A stretch of 64,000 nucleotides of DNA from Sphagnum compactum (Eukaryota; Bryophyta; Sphagnopsida; Sphagnales): contig OZ234504.1 of assembly GCA_965153455.1 (NCBI GenBank), positions 744,001 through 808,000 of the forward strand, given 5' to 3'. This document shows positions 12,029 through 22,901 of this stretch, in pieces (positions within the stretch are counted from its first letter, which is position 1; each line of letters begins with the position of its first letter). A model generated the notes under the pieces. That model was not told the DNA's origin. It saw only the letters and a list, made by a program, of their open reading frames with translations, and searched no databases. The position numbers were made by a program, and so were the translations under genes.

Positions 12029-14874
12029 ATGTGTTCGTCAGTGCGGGAGTTGCAAGTTCTTTGTGCAGACTGGAGTAGCCCTTCTCTACAGGACTACGAG
12101 ACTAGTAGTAATAGTAGTAGCAGATGGGCACGGAAAGTGGTGTCCCGGAGTCTGCTACATGTGCATGCGCCTTCTTCTGTACAGCACCAAACCCAAAGAC
12201 TTCGGCAGTCCGGTGCTCTTGTTCCCAGAGCGGAATCCATAGAAACGAAAGTGGTGCTTAGAGATCAAAGCGATCGTAAGCTCTTTTTTTTTCCCGTTCC
12301 TCCTCTCACTATATAGGGTTTGTGCTTGCTGCCATGCTTTTTTTTCCCATCCTCTTGCAAGCAACTATGAGTAACGAGATGGGTCTTTGATACTTGTTGC
12401 AGGCCAGAGAGAAGAGCTTTGGCGGATTTTCTTTTCAGATCCATCGCAGTGGTGGGATTGTAGGCCAGAGAAGGTAAGTGGGTACCTATTGTTTTGCTGA
12501 TATAGGAACGTCTGAGATTGGTATCCTCAGTTGTGATAGTCTAGTCTCTTGTGAGCTTGTGAGAATTGCATGGCTGATTAGAAAGCCCGGTTTGGATTTC
12601 TGGTCATAGGAGAATGCAAGGTATCCAGATTTCAAACACAAGAAGACGCAGCAGGGACTCTGGCTTGACGATCGACGCAAACCCCCATGGGTGGACACAG
12701 AGATTGCTGCAATGGCACCAGGGACTGTACAGATGGACAGTTTTTCATGGAATCGAAAGCTTGCAAGATGTGTCAATGCTGGGCAACATGAGAAGACAAT
12801 GGAGCTTTTCCAACAAATGCAAGAAGAAGGCATGAGTCCCAACAGGTTCACTTTTGTTCCAGTTCTCAAAGCATGCACCAGTTTACGAGCGCTTGAAAAG
12901 GGCAGACGCGCTCATGAGCAGATCATTCAACTTGGTTGTGCATCTGATGTCTTTGTGGGGAGTAGCTTGGTTGACATGTATGCAAAATGTGGGAGTATAG
13001 AGGATGCTCGGAGAGTGTTTGACTCAATGCCCTCACATGATTTGGTTTCTTGGAATGCCATTATTGTGGGACATGTCAAATGTGGGCAAGGGCAAATGGC
13101 ATTGGAACTCTTTAGGCGAATGCAACAGGAAGGTGTGCAGCCAGATGCTATGACTTTTGTTGGGGTGCTTAATGCCTGTGCAAGTGCAGTTGCACTTGAA
13201 GCAGGCAGGTCTGCTCACGAACAGATAATTCAATGTGGTTATGAGTCTAATGTCTTTGTCGGGAGTAGCCTCGTTGACATGTACGTCAAATGTGGGAGAA
13301 TGGATGATGCATGGAGAGTGTTCAACAGGACGCCCACCAGTGATGCCATCTCTTGGAATGTTTTGATATTGGGATATGTGAAATGTGGGCAGGGTGACAA
13401 GGCATTAGAATTATTTCAACAAATGCAATGGGAAGGCGTGGAGCCAAACTCTCTCACTTTTGTTGGGGTATTGAATGCATGTGCCAGTGCATTTGCATTG
13501 CAAGAGGGTAGACGCACCCATGAACAGATTATTCAGAGGGGTTTTGAGTCAGATGTCTTCGTGGGTAGTAGCCTTGTTGATATGTATGCAAAATGTGGGA
13601 GCATGGAGGATGCGACAAGAGTGTTCAGCAAGATGCCTTTACGTAATGTGGTCTCTTGGAATGTTATGATATCAGGACTTGTAAAATGTGGGCAAGGTCA
13701 TAAGGCATTGGAACTGTTTCAACAAATGCAACAGGAAGGTGTGGAGCCAAGCTCTGTAACTTTTGTTGGGGTCCTGAATGCATGTGCCAGTGTCGTGGCA
13801 CTTGAAGAGGGCAGGCATGTTCATCAGCAGATAGTTAAAAGTGGTTGTGAGTCAAATATCTTTGTTGGAAGTAGCCTGGTTGACATGTATGCAAAATGTG
13901 GGAGCATGGAGGAGGCTTGCGAAGTGTTCAACAAGATGCCCTTGCGAAATGTGGTTTCTTGGAATGCAATCCTTGGAGGATTTGCCATGCATGGGCATGG
14001 TAAGGAAGCTCTTGAACATTTCAAACAGATGCGTGCAGAAGGTGTAAGGCCAGATAATACAACATTTGTGTGTCTACTATCAGCTTGCAGCCATGCAGGT
14101 CTTGTGGATGAAGGTTTGCGCTGTTTTGAGTCCATGAGCACAGACTGCATGATTTCAGCAAGATTGGAACACTATACATGCATGGTTGATCTTCTTGGCC
14201 ATGCTGGTCGCCTGCATGAGGCAGAGGCTATAATCAAGACAATGCCCTATAAACCAGATGCTGCTGTGTGGAAGGCTTTGCTTGATGCTTGCAGAGTTCA
14301 TGGTAACATGGAGATGGGAGAACGCATTGCAAAGCAAGTTCTCAAAGTGGACCCTGGAAATGCAGCGAGCTATGTGCTGTTATCAAACATATATGCTGCT
14401 GTTGGCAAGTGGAATCTCAGTGCAATTCTTCAACAACAGCGATTAGAAAGGGGTGTGAAGAAACAGCCAGGTTGCTCATGGATTGAAGTGAATAAAAAAG
14501 TGCATATGTTTGTATTGAATGATCAAGACCATCCTAACATGATTGATGTCCACGCAGAACTTAAGAGATTGTCACAACAGATGCATGAAGCAGGGTATGT
14601 ACCAGATACAAGTTTTGGGCTGCATGATATGGAGGAAGAAGAAAAGGCATCTCATTTGTGTCACCATAGTGAGAAACTAGCTATTGCATTTGGGCTGATC
14701 AACACACCTCCTGGTACACCACTTCGCATTTTCAAAAATCTTCATATTTGTGGTGACTGCCACACTTCTACGAAGTTCATTGCCAAAATGCTCGGTAGAA
14801 CTATCATAGTTAGGGATGCCAAACGCTTTCACCACTTCAAGGATGGTGTTTGTTCTTGCATGGATTATTGGTGA
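12029..14874 (+). CDS. PLS-class PPR-DYW RNA-editing protein with N-terminal OSB-type PDF motif
   Basis: Predicted organellar C-to-U editing factor. Exons 12029-12275, 12403-12473 and 12610-14874 join in phase with good donors (GTAAGC, GTAAGT) and give 860 residues. The long third-exon frame has no ATG at its apparent beginning (12691 is GTG). Residues 1-83 are Ser/Arg-rich and fit a transit peptide. Residues 88-125, split across exons 2 and 3, carry a PDF-type motif: [16 protein letters not shown], then LWL. PPR motifs follow from residue 150 as four P-L-S triplets of exactly 101 residues, then P, L2, S2, E and E+ motifs, a PG box (GCSWIEV) and a DYW deaminase: HSE (792-794), CGDC (820-823), HH (847-848), CSC (854-856), ending in DYW followed directly by TGA. 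All catalytic and zinc ligands are present. The PPR-DYW call is certain; the joined N-terminus is a model that lacks transcript proof. Confidence 0.93.
12739..13950 (+). repeat. Four 303-bp tandem coding units within the PPR gene
   Basis: Each unit encodes one P-L-S triplet of 101 residues. The segment encoding [10 protein letters not shown] recurs at 12961, 13264, 13567 and 13870, exactly 303 bp apart, with high nucleotide identity (for example GGGAGTAGCCT and ATGTATGCAAAATGTGGGAG). Such uniformity suggests recent unit duplication or gene conversion. Confidence 0.9.
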
Positions 14875-15050
14875 TGTGGGTAGTCTTCTCAGTGTCTAGA
14901 TTATCTCCATTTTGATAGCCATGTGTAGTTGTGTTAGGATAGTGCTCATATTTTTCCGAGATTCACGGTGTGCCTGCGGTTAAGATTCTGCTTGAAGTGT
15001 GTGGCATACAAGGAAAGACTCAGTAAAACTCATAAAACTTGCATTTTGTT

Positions 15051-15056
15051 AATAAA
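15051..15056 (+). terminator. Candidate polyadenylation signal of the PPR gene
   Basis: AATAAA lies 177 bp after the PPR stop codon, followed by A-rich and then T-rich sequence. It is the first canonical signal downstream. Confidence 0.5.
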
Positions 15057-17401
15057 AAACAAATAACCTTCATTTGTTTTTTTGTCATTGTTGCAAAAAC
15101 TTTTCCATGAATGATGAAAATTGATAAGTTTACATAAATACGGACATGGAAAATTATCTCCAAAATCCAATCTACCTTTTTGAGGGTTTGTGAGAGTTTA
15201 TATGGTTATAAGACTTGGTGGAAGGGATAATTAAAACTGAGAAGTATCAAATGTTTAGCATGCATAAAGCAAAGCATAGGACGCTCTTTTCTTTTAATGC
15301 ACGCAAGGTAATATAGCAGATGTAAACTAATTGCCTGAACAATGTACTCCCCAACTTCTTTTTCATGGCAATTCAACAAAACATAGACTCTGAAGCAGCT
15401 AAAAGTAAAGATATATAATGAAATGGTGTTATTTTTCATTGGATCCTTAGCTGTTGTGAGTAATTTTCATCCGTGATGTGGGCTACAAGAGTGATTAGAA
15501 ATATGGGTCTAACTAACCAATGCCTTTTATGAGAACATGAACCTTATCCATTTCAATATAATTCTGTTTTTACTAATTTGTTTTTCTCCCAACTTCTTTT
15601 AATGATATCCCCAATGACAGTACCCTTAGATGTTCTCACTGGACTTACCAACATGCTTCAATGAGGTGGTTTCCAATCAAATGTGAGTAGTAACTAAAAA
15701 ACATTTTGGTTCTTGGTGAGAGGAAGCATTGAGTGGGTGTCAAACTTGGGATAATCTCTATTGAGAATCATCAATTAGATTATCAACCTCAAATCCAAAG
15801 GGACAGGTGGGTGGCCATGAAGTAAGGTCTAACTAAAAATGACTTCAACTAGGGTCATTTCTGAGTGAGGTTGTTTTCTAAATCAACATTGATCTTACTG
15901 CTCTATGCAGTGAGAACACCGTTCTAACCCAAAAAAAGCACAATAACATTTAGTTGTTCACCATTGGGATTAGCCAGGTTATGGAAGTCAGAGAGAAGTG
16001 GACTTGTTAGTAGTTTTAAGTAATCTTGACATAAGTGGTAATAATATAAAACATCTTTCAAAGTAACGTCTTTGGTTATCTCATCTAATTGGAATGAATG
16101 TTGATTGAAACAGATTTTATCTTGAAGTCATCCGTATTTTGAGACTAAAAAATATATAAGTTATACATTAGATTAAGTGTTCGTTAAAATTATGATGATC
16201 AGAATATCTGTTAAAACAGGTTTCAACTTGATTTGAAAGGATGTGCGAGCATGCACAAACTTAGGAGGCACCTTTTCTCAAACCACCCATAAAAGCCATA
16301 ATTTGCACTAGTTCCGGAAATTTAATGAACTTGTAAAATAAAAGAACCATGTATGTCTGGATGTTGGAGGCCTACATACCTACTTCCCTTACTGGATCTA
16401 GAAATTCTCATCTAGATGAGGAGGTATCACCATATCAGTCTTCATGGGTGGAGGGCAGAGTCATTGCAGGATGAGCTGCTTGATTGATATTGATCTAAAG
16501 CATTAGTATGTTCACAACCTTATATTTGAATTTTAGAAAAAAAAACGTTTTAGATGTTGACAAAAATCTTTTTTAATAAGCAAAATATCAGGAGAAATGG
16601 CTGATAAAAAGGAGAGATTTGTAACCAATGAAAGAGCATAGCATTGTACCTGATTCAAGAGGAAAAAATAGATATGGTAGCATGAACTATTGGGTTTAAA
16701 TGCCACATAATTTTAGATTGTTGAGTGCAAGTGATGTATCATATAAGAATGGGAAGGCTCTTCCTGGATGGGTGATTGTTGCACTTTCTTTAAAATTGAG
16801 TAGTGGTGTTAAAGTACTGGACAATATATGTCATTGGCAGTGGATCTTCACTCTTTTTCAGACCTCATAGCAACAAGGGCTCAATTGTGGGTTAGAATCC
16901 TTTCACGGTGATCGAATGTCATATGTTGATGGATGTGCAAAGCTGATGAAATGCAGCAACAATGACTCTGACTTGCATTGGGTGCAAAATGCCATTGTGA
17001 TCACATTTCATCTCTCAGTGATCTTTTCTCAACTGTCTGCCATAGATAACAGACCAGGTGACCATACTGAACAACTGTCTACAAAGAAGTGCCAACATGA
17101 AGGCACAAATAAAAAGTGGCTCTGGATATGAGCCCTACCATCCCAGGATTTCCTTGCTCAAAAAGATATCAGGGTATGAACCAGAGTGGGGCGGGTATTA
17201 GACATTTCACCGGGTATCAAGCTGGGTATAAAAGTTGATAGTCACAGTTATCAATAAATCCATACACCTGGTTTTGATACATAACCATGCTTATCAAAAT
17301 ATCAGATAACCAGTTATTACATATAACCACAGTTCTCAATTTGTTTGAAAAACTCAACCAACTGCCTCAAAAATCGTCGTCTTTTTTGGTTCTTTCATGA
17401 A
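15057..17401. other. Intergenic spacer
   Basis: AT-rich sequence with only short frames. Nothing recognisable on either strand; a 71-residue plus frame at 16916-17131 has no domain or splice context. Confidence 0.6.
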
Positions 17402-17563
17402 ACCCAGTGGTTCTTTGAAATTTTTGAAATACCCAGAAATGGCAGTTCTTAGAATTTGAGTTTTTTTTTCAAATACCCAGACCCAGTGATTCTCTGGTTC
17501 TTAAATTTTTTCAAATACTCGAATTCAGTGGTTCTTTGATTCCGAATTGTTTCAAATACCCAG
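17402..17563. repeat. Degenerate tandem repeat, about 40-bp unit, four copies
   Basis: Units contain CAGTGGTTCTTTGA or a variant followed by TTTCAAATACCCAG. Copies start near 17402, 17437, 17481 and 17522 and vary in length. Confidence 0.6.
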
Positions 17564-18049
17564 AACTGATGGGTATTACAAAAAATAAATACCCACCCGA
17601 CACTGGTATGAACATTAGACATTTGTTGACCAGTTAGAAAGGATGCTACTAATCCGTTCTTGGTATTCAAAGAGGTGTGCAATGAGGGTTCTGGAAAACA
17701 CATGAACATGGTTAAATACTATAGGACCTCTTGAGGGTCTGCCCCTTACAGTTTATATGTAAGTTAAGGATCACTAAGTGGGTTGTTCTGGGATCGAGGG
17801 CCCCAAGTGAGGCTGGAGCCAAGTGTGTGACACGAAACGAATTCAGAGAACAGCCTCCTTCAAGGTCCTTACCAATGTTGGATGGTTCATTACTTTTACA
17901 AAAAACCTCAACTCAGGTTGACAACACACATGAAAAGAACTTCAATGGCAGAACAAAATTAATGCAACCTGCTTCAGAAGGCAGAACTCTCTTAGGAAAA
18001 AAATATAGAGAAAACAAAAAAGATTGAAATAACAACTTTGCAGTAAAAA

Positions 18050-18440
18050 TTGCAAAAGATTTCAGTCACATGTAAATCATTTAAACAAGTGACTGAAATT
18101 TTGGTTCGTTGTAGTTTTGTTTACATCTCCAAATTTGCGTTGCATGCACTCAAAATTTCTGTTGTGAGTATATTGTTTTACATGCAATTGAAATTTCAGT
18201 CCTGAGTTAAATTAACACATGGCTAAAATTTCAATATCATGAGTTCATGTTTTTTTAATTTTTTTTAATGCAATTGAAACTTCAGTTGCAAAAATAAATG
18301 TGTGAATTTTGATTGCACGTTAATTAATTTTGGTTACATGTTAAGTTTTGAGACCAAAATTTCAGTGGTGTGTAATAGAAGAGTGCACAACCCAAAACTA
18401 AACTGTAAGTGATTGAAATTTTTGTCGTGTAAAAACATAG
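18050..18440. repeat. Cluster of AAATTTCAGT/ACTGAAATTT motifs
   Basis: Variants of TTGAAATTTCAGT, in both orientations, recur roughly every 40-50 bp (near 18061, 18093, 18150, 18187, 18226, 18273, 18357 and 18413), each usually beside a TGAG, CACATG or GTTGTG word. It looks like a strongly decayed satellite-like array. I see no coding potential. Confidence 0.5.
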
Positions 18441-18692
18441 TGTTTAAGATAGAATTTTTAGTCACATGTAGAAATACATCGTGCATGTGATCAAGTGCAA
18501 AATTGAATTTTAAAAATAAAAATGCTTGCGATTGAAAAGCTTAACTAGTAACAATCGATCCATTTTTTAAAAATAAAATTTACTACCACCAGTTTATGCA
18601 ATACAGATCAATGAATTCTTGTATACATATTTTTCTGTATTTAATTTAATTGAACTACTTAACTTTCAAAAATGAAAAATAAATAAATTAAA

Positions 18693-18729
<37 letters not shown>
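18693..18729. repeat. (AT)n microsatellite
   Basis: About 15 alternating TA dinucleotides with a short interrupted TATG start. Confidence 0.9.
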
Positions 18730-18730
<1 letters not shown>

Positions 18731-20515
18731 TTTTTAAAAAATTACAATACAATCAGTTTTGCATATGTTTGAACAATCTGAACATTCATTATTGTGTTTT
18801 CTTGTTGATTAGTTAGTGTGCCTCCTAAGTTTAGTATGTTTTATTGCAATGAGCCTCTTTGATTGGCCCATCACAAGAAAATTTTGAAACTTTGGAGACT
18901 CACAAAATAGAAATTTTCAATTCCATTAGGTATAGAACTATTGAGGAGCACAATTGTTTTCCACAACCCACTCCAAAAAAAAACAATTAGTGTTGAAGTT
19001 ACCAAGGTACTATGGTAGTACACATATTTTGTACCCTACATTGCATCATATTTTAAAATGTCCACCCTAATGTGCTTGTATTGCCAAACAATGATTTAGC
19101 ATATATTTCAATAACTTTCTTGTGCTTCAATTTAAGGTTAATAATGATGCTTTTCAGAGCATTCACATTCATACTTCATTGCATTAGCAAATTACAATTC
19201 ACAGGTTTAGTTGTCACTTTTTACTTGCTATAGATTACAGTTTGAAGACTTGCAACTCAGTTTGAATGATCAAATTTTTTGGTAGTTGTAAGGGAAAAAA
19301 TGTTAAGCCTGCTCGAAAGACATTAAGCGTGCCTTCACAAATGTAATATGACCAGCAAAATTACATGTTGTAGTGCGCCCTCCAAACATAGGACTAAACA
19401 TTCTGCCAAGACTTTACAGATATGCACTGCAAAATTCAGTTCATTGACTAGCCTTGTTTAGTTTTCTTGAATCGTCTGATATGGTGGTATTTGTTTTGGG
19501 TTGTACAGGGAGCCCTCTACACAATGATGCAAAGGAGAAAAACAAGAAAGCAACCCATTTGTTTGCTTGAGAATGGTGGGATATGGCCCCCCAATATACA
19601 TGGCACTGCAACCCATCACTCCAGTCGATATTGCCCTGGTCCTGAGTAGTGTGTTTTTAAGGATTTTAGAATAATGTTGAGGTGACTACGATCGCTACAA
19701 CGATGTAGCCAGATCAGGCTATGAACCATTTTTGACAAGTGAGAAAATCTAAGAATCCTTCTATATCAATGGTATCCTATTGTAAATGTGTTGGGATGGG
19801 GGAAAAGGGGGGTGGAATCTGGCAAAATCTTCACAAAAATTTAATTTGATCTGGGAACCATTGTGAAATTTGGTGATTTTCTGCACTTAAAGAAAAGACT
19901 GGTCCTGACTATCATAGTACCTGGCCTGGTTAGGCAGAAGGTAATTTATTTGTTTTTGGAACTGATGAAAATTTTGAAAAATATGGTGCTTGCCATGTTA
20001 AAAGTCCAAATGAAACTCCCAAGCACAACTTCTTGGGCTCTTTATGGCTTTTATTGTTGGCTCGGTTTCTATTTCCCAACTTTAGGGTTAGAATCAAATT
20101 TTGTACATAGTTTCCTTGTAGTTTCCTTGCATGAAAATCACTGCATGCACTCCCGTGCAGTTCAATCTGCCGGGTTATAGCCTTTCAAGTGGAAGAGGGA
20201 ACCTTCAAACGAACGGAGGCTGTTACCTATGCTATAAAAAAATATTCACTTCTTCTCAGAAATTTATCCACTCCTCCTCCCTCCCACCCTCCTTTTAGTC
20301 CAGGGGTATCATAGGGGGAGGTGAATATGTGACTTACAAAAATTCATATCAAATGGATAAAACCTTTCAAGGGTCAATGCATGCAGGGGGGCCAGCCCCC
20401 CACCTTCCTCACCCCTTTTTGGAGGCTCACAAGTCACTCTAAAGGATAACCTTTAGAATGAATTTTCATTATTTAAGGAAATCTCAGTCCCAAGTGGAGA
20501 GGATGTATTCCCATT
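18730..20515. other. Intergenic spacer
   Basis: No gene recognised. Short frames at 19467-19649 and 19863-20180 have no domains. A G-run followed by a C-run at about 20386-20402 could form a small hairpin. Confidence 0.55.
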
Positions 20516-20643
20516 TGAAGAGATTTTGACATCTAGTTTGAGCTTTACTTGATGGCCTGTAACTTCTCCATTATCCTTTTTCTTACTTCTTTGTACATTT
20601 TCCAAACCTATGGTGTGCTTATAAATAAAGTTTTGCAGGGTTT
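20516..20643. repeat. Dispersed repeat A, copy 1
   Basis: It shares GAAGAGATTTTGAC, GAGCTTTA/GAGCTTCAT, CCTGTAA, and then TGGTGTG.TTATAAATAAAG and TTTTGCAG with 28910-29035. The AATAAA inside the conserved block suggests a transcript end, for example of a non-LTR element or an LTR. Confidence 0.6.
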
Positions 20644-20999
20644 CATCATTTGAAGGCTGAAATGACCCCTTTTCCCTAGCCCAAGGGAATCTTAGTTTTG
20701 AGTGGACACCCATGGTGCTGACTTATCCTTTTACCAAATTTAACCTTCCCCCAAATTATCAGGTGAATTTCAATCAGCTTGCCCACCAGGTCAAAAGCTT
20801 GGCCCTTTGGGTTCACTTTTGAAGGGGTGCCCCAGAAGTTGTGGAGTGTTGACATGTTATCCACCATATGTGTACGGTTCGGTTTTGTTGTTGAAAAATT
20901 CTCAATGAAGGTTAGAATTAGTGTTTTGGTTTTCAAGAATTTGTTGAAACTTGTTTTCGGAAGGATGTCAACGTGGAAGGCTTCAATTGCTGGTTGGAT

Positions 21000-21180
21000 G
21001 CAAACTTTCATTTGAAAATATGCTATCCAAACCATCTCAATAGTTTCAATTAGTAATTTGTTTCAAACTTTTGTTTGAAATATATCATTGAAAAGATCTC
21101 AACAAGGGTTTTAACTAGTGTGATCTCATTCAAATTTTCACTTAAAATATGCTATTGAAAATATCTCAATTAACAAGGCT
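21000..21180. repeat. Degenerate tandem repeat, about 65-bp unit, three copies
   Basis: Units begin CAAACTTT.ATTTGAAA and contain ATATGCTAT or ATATATCATT followed by ATCTCAA. Starts lie near 21000, 21064 and 21131. Confidence 0.6.
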
Positions 21181-21609
21181 ACAATATTCTTTTAAAGCAA
21201 CAACACCATAAGTAAACCTTACTTAAATGTTGTGGGCCATTGAGAAACCCATCTTGCTCATGGTTTATTTTCCATTCAACAACACCCGCCTCTTTTTTAG
21301 ATGGGCACCCAAGTCCAACAGTAAAAATTGTAGTTGCAATGTCTACAAAGATCAAACTACACAGGAATCTAATCCAAATGAGAGTAGCAGATCTAGTGTA
21401 CAACATTTTGTGTGATTAATACCACAGGTACTTGGAAAAAAAGGTATCTATATGTTTGCAGCAATAAAGGAAATAAATGACCTAAATATGTACCCAAAAA
21501 AAGAGAACCCTAATTCTAAACAAACTCCTTATCTCAGGAGTTAGATCATGTATCAGATGGAGCATTCAATGATCAAAACAGAGGACACCAGAACAGGTTA
21601 CCCTTCTTT

Positions 21610-21905
21610 GGTGTGATAGTTGAGGAAAGTTTTTTGCTTGAAGGTAGAATCTCGCCATTTTTCGACCTGAAAAATCTGATTTGACTCTAGAATGACACAA
21701 ATTTGCCAGGTTTTGAAAAACAATTTCCATGTTGCCAGATTTCTACAAAAGGTTGCAGCGTGGTAGCCAAAGTATGGAATGATGCTTCATTTTTTGTAGT
21801 TTCATATCTTCTAGTTTATAGCCAAATTTAGCTAAATAAGTTTCTTCTTATAGACGATCAGCTACATCACAGAATTGAAAAGGCAAAAACACAATTGGAC
21901 GCGCC
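21610..21905. repeat. Dispersed repeat B, copy 1
   Basis: It contains TTGCCAG..TTT phrases, GTAGCCAA, TTTCATATCT, and ATAGACGATCA followed by a CATCACA..ATTG block. Related sequence recurs near 25330-25475 and 31860-32115. All copies are non-coding. Confidence 0.45.
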
Positions 21906-22589
21906 AAACTGAAAACGCAAATCAGGAAAAAAGTTGCAAAATTTCTATGCAAAAGGAGAGACTCTAGATTGGGGCTTGGAATGTAAATTCACCAACAAGT
22001 TGTAAATGTCTCCAGAAAAACAAAACAGACGAAATTTCTGCACAGATCATTGAATGGGCATGGAATGTAAAATTTATGCAGAACATGACCATACAGCAGA
22101 TTCGGCAACGATGAATTCCAGGCCTGGAAGAAGCTTCAGCCAGGCTAGTTTTCCTGATCAATCCACATTCTTGCAACTTGGGGAGAATCAATGATTTTTT
22201 CGCAGTCTCTTGCTCTCCGATTACAACAGCAACGACAACACTCTAGAGTACTGAATTTAGGCCGAGGCCAATCGAGTTCAAATTTCATGTAACCGACAAT
22301 GAAGGAAGTTGTATGTGAGAACTACTGTACTTATACTTGTGCCCTCTAACACCAAACTTGCTACAGATATTTTGTTCCAGAGATCTAGACAAATGCGCCA
22401 AAAGCCTTCGACTTCTGACGCAGAATATTGTCCACTAGAACTGCAAGATTTACAAAAGAACTAGCGGTGCAAAAATGAACCACATGCAGGCGGCCTGCCT
22501 ATTCCACACGAGAAACTAGAGTTTTGCACATCCATTAATAGGGTTCCAAGTTTTTGCGCCTCATCAACAAGAGCTTCCAGTCTCCTGCA

Positions 22590-22595
22590 TTTATT
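22590..22595 (-). terminator. Candidate polyadenylation signal of the PSY-like gene
   Basis: TTTATT on the plus strand reads AATAAA on the minus strand. It lies about 310 nt after the stop codon at 22902 and beyond the 57-bp minisatellite, so the array would be transcribed in the 3' UTR. Confidence 0.4.
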
Positions 22596-22624
22596 TATAC
22601 CAGTTCTTATATGCTCTTCATGCG

Positions 22625-22892
22625 TCCTACTCCCACCTGCATATCTCCGCCTGGTCCCCAAGCGAAGGAATTCATCATGTGTCCTCCTCCTACCTGGATA
22701 TCTCCGCCCGGTCCCCAAGCGAAGAAATTCATCATGTTGTCCTCCTCCCACCTGGATATCTCCGCCCGGCCCCCAAGCGAAGAAATTCATCATGTGTCCT
22801 CCTCCCACCTGGATATCTCCGCCCGGTCCCCAAGCGAAGAAATTCATCATGTGTCCTCCTCCCACCTGGATATCTCCGCCCGGTCCCCAAGG
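22625..22892. repeat. 57-bp minisatellite, about 4.7 copies
   Basis: The phrase GGTCCCCAAGCGAAG recurs at 22653, 22710, 22768 (as GGC), 22825 and 22882. Spacing is 57 bp except one 58-bp step caused by an extra T near 22737. Each unit also carries TTCATCATGTGTCC and CACCTGGATATCTCCGCC. Because 57 is divisible by three, frames stay open on both strands, which yields spurious 134- and 145-residue frames. It directly follows the stop codon of the PSY-like gene. Confidence 0.95.
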
Positions 22893-22901
22893 AAAAGAAA
22901 G

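Noticed and set aside
12691-12711. Apparent start of the PPR gene at 12691
   Set aside because: The codon is GTG, not ATG. The frame is open upstream to an acceptor at 12609 and joins earlier exons in phase, so the start is placed at 12029.
22625-22892. 57-bp repeats considered as a CRISPR-like array
   Set aside because: Repeats are contiguous without unique spacers and lie in a plant genome; it is a minisatellite.
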